A stretch of DNA of 20,000 nucleotides from Cytidiella melzeri (Eukaryota > Basidiomycota > Agaricomycetes > Polyporales > Irpicaceae): assembly GCA_022592445.1 (NCBI GenBank), contig JABYQR010000560.1:1-20000 (forward strand), in the 5' to 3' direction. The translations under genes and the position numbers were made by a program. Every line of letters starts with the position of its first letter. The stretch's first letter is position 1. The notes below the pieces were generated by a model that saw only the letters and a program-made list of their open reading frames with translations, was not told the DNA's origin and made no database searches. Shown piece by piece: positions 15,153 to 20,000 of the stretch.

Positions 15153-18100
15153 TTACCCTGGCTTCGCAAAGCAAACCCCAAGATCAATTGGGCTACCGGA
15201 GAAATGGAACTGGAAGCCGAAGAAGACTTCAAACCATTCCAATCTATCACAGCCAATCAGAAGCAGAGACGAGCCTGGCTCAGAGCTGGTATCATTCAGG
15301 GCACCAAGGAAGAGCTGTGGTCCTGTGCTAGCTTTACGTACTCCACAGACATTGCTGCTAAAGCCCATCAATCTGAAGAACAACGGATGTTCAAACAGAT
15401 GGTTCCAAAAGAATACCACAGACACCAGAAAGTCTTCTCCAAAGAAGCATCACAGCACCTCCCAGAGCACCAACCCTGGGATCACATGATTGATCTAACA
15501 GAGAACCCAAAGATGTTTGGATCCAATGTCTACTCCATGTCTCCAAATGAACAAGCAGAGCTAGACAAGTTTGTTGAGGAAAACCTAGCGAAAGGATATG
15601 TTGTCCCATCCAGGTTGCCCATGGCCTCACCGGTATTCTTTGTCAAGAAGAAGGATGGCAAGCTTCGGCTTGTTCAGGACTATTGACAGTTGAATGACAT
15701 CACAATCAAAAACCGCTACCCACTCCCCTTGGTATCAGACATTACCAGTCAACTTTGTCAAGCCAAGATCTTCACTAAGTTTGCCGTACAATGGGGTTAC
15801 CATAACATTTGGATCAAAGAAAACAACGAATGGAAGGGTGCATTTGTGACAAACCGGGGGCTGTTCGAGCCCAAGATGATGTTGTTTGGCATGACCAATC
15901 TGCCAGCCACATTTCAAGCAATGATGAGCTCCATCTTTGCTGATCTCATTGCAGAAGGAAAGGTCTCCGTGTACCTGGATGACATCCTCATCTTCAGCTC
16001 AGACATCACGGAACATTGGAAACTTGTCCATGGGGTACTAGCAAGACTTGAAGCCAATGACCTGTTCCTTCACCCCGAGAAATGCAAATTTGAACAGTCA
16101 CAAGTCGAGTACTTAGGTCTAATCATTGGTAATGGAGAAATCCGCATGGACTTGGGTAAAATAGAAGCCATAACCAATTGGCCTGTACCACAGAACCTCC
16201 GTGATGTACACGGCTTTATTGGATTTGCAAACTTCTATCAACGTTTCATCAAGGATTTTGCACGGCACACTTGTCCCCTCCACGACCTCACTAAGAAAGA
16301 CCAGCCTTGGAAATGGGGAGAAGCACAGCAGACTGCTTTCCAGACACTCAAAGATGCGTTGACTCAGGAACCTATTCTAGTCACATGGGAACCTGATCGC
16401 CCCACACGTATTGAAGTTGATGCGTCTGGTTTTGCAACTGGAGGAGTTTTACTGCAGAAACTAGAGGATGAAAAATGGCACCCAGTAGTGTTCCGATCTC
16501 AGTCTATGGCCGAAGCAGAACGGAACTATGAGATCTATGATCGAGAAATGCTCGCTATCATCAGAGCTCTCAAAGATTGGTGTCACTATCTGGAAGGATT
16601 ACCTGGGCCCTTCGAGATTATCACAAATCATCAGAGTCTGCAGTATTGGCGTACCGCCCAGGACCTGTCTAGACGACAAGCTTGGTGTTCTTTGTATTTG
16701 AGCCGGTTTGACTTTGTTCTGATACACAAACCCGGAAAGACACTCACTCAAGGCGACCTGTTATCCCGAGTCAGAACCTTGGAAGTTTTAGATGCATCAT
16801 ACAACAAAGAACAAGTTGTACTGAAACCCAAATACTTCCAGACAATAGCCGCCTCCAGCACTTCGGAGTCAGATCCGTTGGAGTTGCGAGTTAAAGACAT
16901 CAGTATCTGAGAAGCAGAGGTAGTCCAGGGACTAGCCAAACTCAGGAAGGATGGACCCCAAAAGTTGACTGACGGCGGACTTGAGTGGGAGGAAGACAAT
17001 GGACTGGTGTATTAGAAAGGGAAGCTGTACATTCCAAAGGATCAAGAATTCCGCAGGGAGATTGTACAACGATGCCATGATACGTTACCAGCAGGACATC
17101 CCGGCAAACACGCAACCCTAGAACTAGTTACACAACACTATTGGTGGCCTCGCATGGCATCATTTGTAGAACAATACGTCCTCGAATGTGACAAATGTCA
17201 GCGAACCAAACCAGCACAGCACCCAGTTGCCCCAATACAGCCCATTGAAGTACCAGACAGACCTTGGCAGGTGGTCGGTGTAGACTTAGTCGGACCACTC
17301 CCATGCAGTAACGGTTTTGACATGATTGCCATGTACACAGACTTGTACAGCAAACAAACGCACGTAATCCCAACCCAGTCTACTGTTACAGCAGAGGGAA
17401 TAGCCAACCTTGACATCAAAGAAGTTTTCAGGCTCCATGGCATTCCCCGACAGTTTATATCTGATAGAGGATCCCAGTTTGCAGCTTGTGTCATGCAAGC
17501 GTTGTACAAACGGCTAGGCATCACTGGCGCTATGAATACCACCTACCATCCTCAGGCTAATGGTCAAACGGAAAGAACCAATCAAGAGGTAGAAAAGAAT
17601 CTATGACTCTTTGTTGACTCTCAACAAGATGATTGGGCAGAATACATCCCAGTGGCTGAATTTGCCATCAACTCCCGTGTCAACTCATCTACTCAGCACT
17701 CTCCGTTTGAAGTCATGTACGGGTATTTACCAGACTTTACCATACCAATTGGTTGTCAAAGTTGCATGCCAAACCTGGATGCATGCCTAGAAAAGCTCAG
17801 ACAGGTTCATACAGAAGCTGAAGCTGCCTTGCATCTATCTAAAAGAAAGATGGCCGAAGCCTCCGGATACACCCGCAGAGCTACTCCAGTCTTCAAGGAA
17901 GGGGACCTCGTGTGGTTGTCTTCCAAGAACGTCAAAGTACATCAGCAGTCTGACAAGCTAGGGCCTAGACAGCTTGGTCCCTTCACAGTCCTTCAGAAAA
18001 CCGGTGAACATACGTATCAGATCAACAACAAATCCCGATATCACATTCACAACAACATCAATGTTGAACAGCTATCTCTGTACTGAGGAAACAAAGTAAA

Positions 18101-18404
18101 CGGCCTTATACCGGAACCGCCAGCACTGATCATAGTAGATGATCAACAAGTTTACAAAGTTGAGAAGATCCTAGATAGTTGGATCTATCAGAAGCAAATG
18201 CAGTACGTAGTCAAATGGAAAGGCTATGGAGAAGGAGATGTAACGTGGGAACCTGCAGTCAATCTGACCAATGCAAAAGAGAGCATTGCAGAGTTCCACA
18301 CCAGACATACCAATGCACCCCAGAAATTGCCCAAAGCACTATTCGACTCCATTCCTTGGAAACCATTGGAGAACATCACAGAAGCTATTGCATCTGACCT
18401 CTAG
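15153..18404 (+). pseudogene. Element C pol remnant: RT, RNase H, integrase, chromodomain, one frame with nonsense codons
   Basis: A single frame runs from about 15153 to TAG 18402-18404, with no frameshift. RT has YLDDILIFSSD (near 15970) but the first catalytic block is changed to KFAVQWGYHN, losing the Asp. RNase H has VDASGFATGG, but TDH is changed to TNH. Integrase, numbered from the Met at 17154, has D44, D104 and E140 (D-x59-D-x35-E). The chromodomain (about 18145-18310) has VEKILDS, YVVKWKGY and WEPAVNL. Stops: TGA 15684-15686 and 16908-16910 (CGA in A), TAG 17013-17015, TGA 17604-17606, TGA 18084-18086. Catalytic substitutions plus stops exclude activity. Confidence 0.9.
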
Positions 18405-18454
18405 TGGGCAGATTGTAGAGTCCCTGGTCTTAGTTCATCGAGGTGATGAATTTT

Positions 18455-18466
18455 AATAGGGGGTAA
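18455..18466 (+). promoter_or_regulatory. Polypurine tract of element C
   Basis: AATAGGGGGTAA directly before TGACATGG, the LTR start. It resembles the tract of element B. Confidence 0.75.
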
Positions 18467-18530
18467 TGACATGGATAGTTCAACAGAGACCGGTTTTTCC
18501 AACATTTTCACGTGTTTACAGCATTAGCTA
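18467..18530 (+). repeat. Beginning of the 3' LTR of element C
   Basis: TGACATGGATAG and about 50 further bases align, at roughly 70-90% by eye, with the start of A's LTR (read from 13304 downward). Beyond about 18530 I can no longer align them, and no TATA plus self-primer pair is found downstream. The LTR is therefore truncated, replaced, or too divergent to follow. Confidence 0.7.
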
Positions 18531-19531
18531 TACATTACAAACTAATAGTATTACTATTACGATCGCCGCCAGTGGCAGCAATTTCTCATCCCTCTATGGT
18601 AACACACGGCTTTCAAACATTCTTCACGTTTCGATAAACCCTTCAAGAATCAACTCAAATATCTAAAATCATCGGTCCCTGCCCATCGTGCTCCCGCCCT
18701 CGCGCTCACCATCATCTCCCATCAATCACGCGCGGATTATCTCCGGCAATGTCCCCGCTCCCGCGCTCGCTGTCTACAACGATGAGCGCTGTATAGCATA
18801 ATTCCATGGCTTCCCCTTCGATTCACTTAGTTCCTTTTGGCTATATAGGGTAATCAAGTGTGTAGAATACGATTATGAAGTCCGATTCAATAATTACTTG
18901 ATACATCTCTCACTGTAGCCAGATCTGTAGTGGCCACAGGTGTGTCTGGCCCTCTGTATATACATGTACTGTTCCTAACGTCTAGTGGCTTTGTTCAATT
19001 AATTCTGGATACACATGCGAAGAATTGGTGAAGAAACAATGCTATTTGAGACCAAGGAGAAGGTGCTATGCATTGAACATGGTGGAGAATAGAGATGGGT
19101 GGCCACACATGGGTCATCTTGTACAATAAATTGCACACATAATAGAAAGTGTTTTCCCATGTATATAGACGTAAAATGATGTGCCCGATTGGCGGAATAG
19201 CGGCTGGGCCGATTGTAGTGCAACTGCTCCCCTCCTGCTGCCCAAAAGGTACAAAGCACCCTCCCACCGCGTACCCATTGGGCACAGGCTTGGCGCACCT
19301 ATCCATTCGTTGAGAACACCCTAAAAAGCAATAGTACAAGGTATTACATTGCCCCTGCCGCCAAATCTGATGCTTCTAAGATGCTACAAAGGTGAGAAAA
19401 GGCGAAATTGACATGCTCCCAAGCACATATCTGCCTGTGGAGGTCCCTACAGGCTGGGGGACTGTAGAATTCATTCAGAATAATGTTTAACATACATCAT
19501 TCAGTATGTACGGTATTTTATTTGAAGGAAA
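18531..19531. other. About 1 kb without a recognisable gene
   Basis: No convincing coding frame, RNA gene or repeat seen. A GC- and CpG-rich patch lies at about 18685-18790, and TATA-like stretches occur near 18841 and 18956. It may be host intergenic DNA or the unrecognisable rest of element C's LTR. The minus-strand open frame at 18995-19339 lacks an ATG start and any recognisable motif. Confidence 0.6.
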
Positions 19532-19665
19532 TAGAAGCCCTACAGCCCCAGATACATGAAAATGACCCGAGAGCAAAGCTGGTTTCAAGAAGCTTTGTGC
19601 CGGGTCCTTGCACATCCTGGTCTTCCTGACGGCTTTTTCATGTATCTGGAGCTGTAGGGCTTCTA
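19532..19665. repeat. 134-bp inverted-repeat element (MITE-like hairpin)
   Basis: Arms 19532-19562 and 19635-19665 are 31 nt each and complementary with one mismatch. An inner complementary pair (GACCCG 19564-19569 with CGGGTC 19601-19606, plus AAGCT 19576-19580 with AGCTT 19591-19595) extends the fold. TA lies at both outer ends, as for Tc1/mariner-type MITEs, but TA is also part of the inverted repeat, so a target duplication cannot be separated from the arm. Confidence 0.65.
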
Positions 19666-19781
19666 ATTTGTCAGAGAGTGACCCACCTCGACAGACGGAG
19701 TAGGAAGGAGAGGCGGGAAGTCGGCGACTGTGCTATCAGCGCGATACCAAACACGGAGTATCCGCGATCACTTTACATGTG

Positions 19782-19789
19782 TATATATA
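19782..19789 (+). promoter_or_regulatory. TATA box near the right edge
   Basis: TATATATA, with a possible short first exon 42 nt downstream of its end. It could serve a gene or an LTR beginning near 19669 (TGTCAGAGAG). Confidence 0.45.
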
Positions 19790-19830
19790 GTCGGAACTGG
19801 CACAGGGGCAAACCATCTTGTTAGAAGGCT

Positions 19831-19924
19831 ATGCAAGTAGAGAAAAGCGTTGAGAGAGCAAGATTGAGAGTGATCACACAGTGGGAGTTGGGGATCAAAA
19901 GTGCGTATCGTTGCATTGATCAGA
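19831..19924 (+). CDS. Possible first exon of a gene running off the right edge
   Basis: ATG at 19831 opens 31 codons (starting MQVEKSVERARL) and reaches a good 5' splice site (CAGA|GTAAGT) at 19925 without a stop. Joining to 19982 keeps the frame open to the window end, whereas reading through the intron meets a stop soon after. I do not recognise the peptide. It could instead be an untranslated leader of another LTR element. Confidence 0.3.
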
Positions 19925-19981
19925 GTAAGTCATATATACGGTAACTATGGCACTTGTACGTTAAGCATCTAATTAATATAG
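19925..19981 (+). other. Predicted 57-nt intron at the right edge
   Basis: GTAAGT at the 5' end, AATATAG at the 3' end, possible branch region GTTAAGC or TCTAATT. The length is typical for fungal introns and similar to those predicted in elements A and B. Confidence 0.45.
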
Positions 19982-20000
19982 TCGAACACTCCCCTTTAAG

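Larger units (their letters stand above)
13305..18530 (+). mobile_element. Element C: old, decayed Ty3/gypsy chromovirus of the same family as A, truncated at the left by A
   Basis: Homology to A's gag starts directly at 13306 (SRIL...), so the 5' LTR, leader and ORF0 of C must lie beyond A's left end. Gag, protease, RT, RNase H, integrase and chromodomain follow in order on the + strand, then a purine tract and the beginning of a 3' LTR. Numerous stops mark it as dead. Confidence 0.92.

Noticed and set aside
18995..19339. 114-residue minus-strand frame and an overlapping 99-residue frame
   Set aside because: Starts are TTG and GTG, with no domain and no supporting promoter or homologue visible.

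Overview
The window is a nested stack of Ty3/gypsy LTR retrotransposons of the chromodomain (Tf1/sushi-like chromovirus) type, followed by about 1.5 kb of apparently non-element DNA. The element type, spliceosomal-type introns of 57-73 nt and CTAAC branch sites suggest a filamentous fungus. A basidiomycete, perhaps a Rhizoctonia/Ceratobasidium relative, is my guess from memory of similar proteins, not a proven assignment.

Three layers can be read. (1) Element C (13305 to about 18530, + strand) is the oldest. Its gag and pol carry many nonsense codons, several of them CGA to TGA. (2) Element A (1-2164 plus 9726-13304, - strand) belongs to the same family as C and inserted into C's gag. Its 5' LTR is 12536-13304; its 3' LTR lies left of the window. 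(3) Element B (2165-9725, - strand, 7561 bp) belongs to a different but related family. It inserted into the protease active-site codons of A, with a perfect 5-bp target duplication (GTGGC at 2160-2164 and 9726-9730). Its two 699-bp LTRs differ at one base, so it arrived recently. Its pol frame is broken by four apparent one-base deletions.

A and B share a genome plan: LTR promoter, self-primer, leader, a conserved extra reading frame (here called ORF0), gag, then -1 frame pol (protease, RT, RNase H, integrase, chromodomain). Four linked leader features stand out. (a) The predicted RNA 5' end, 34 nt downstream of the TATA box in both elements, is a 10-mer exactly complementary to the primer-binding site; a base that differs between A and B has changed in both partners, which supports Tf1-style self-priming. 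(b) Right after this 10-mer lies a predicted intron inside the LTR (68 nt in B, 60 nt in A) whose last 20-21 nt repeat the end of exon 1 exactly. (c) A second predicted intron (73 nt in B, 69 nt in A) splits the start codon of ORF0: neither ORF0 contains any ATG, and splicing would create A|TG in both. (d) ORF0 is conserved at protein level between the two families and I do not recognise it.

The right end (18531-20000) has no recognisable gene body. It holds a 134-bp inverted-repeat (MITE-like) element and, at the edge, a TATA box, a short possible first exon and a 57-nt intron that may begin a gene or another element on the + strand.
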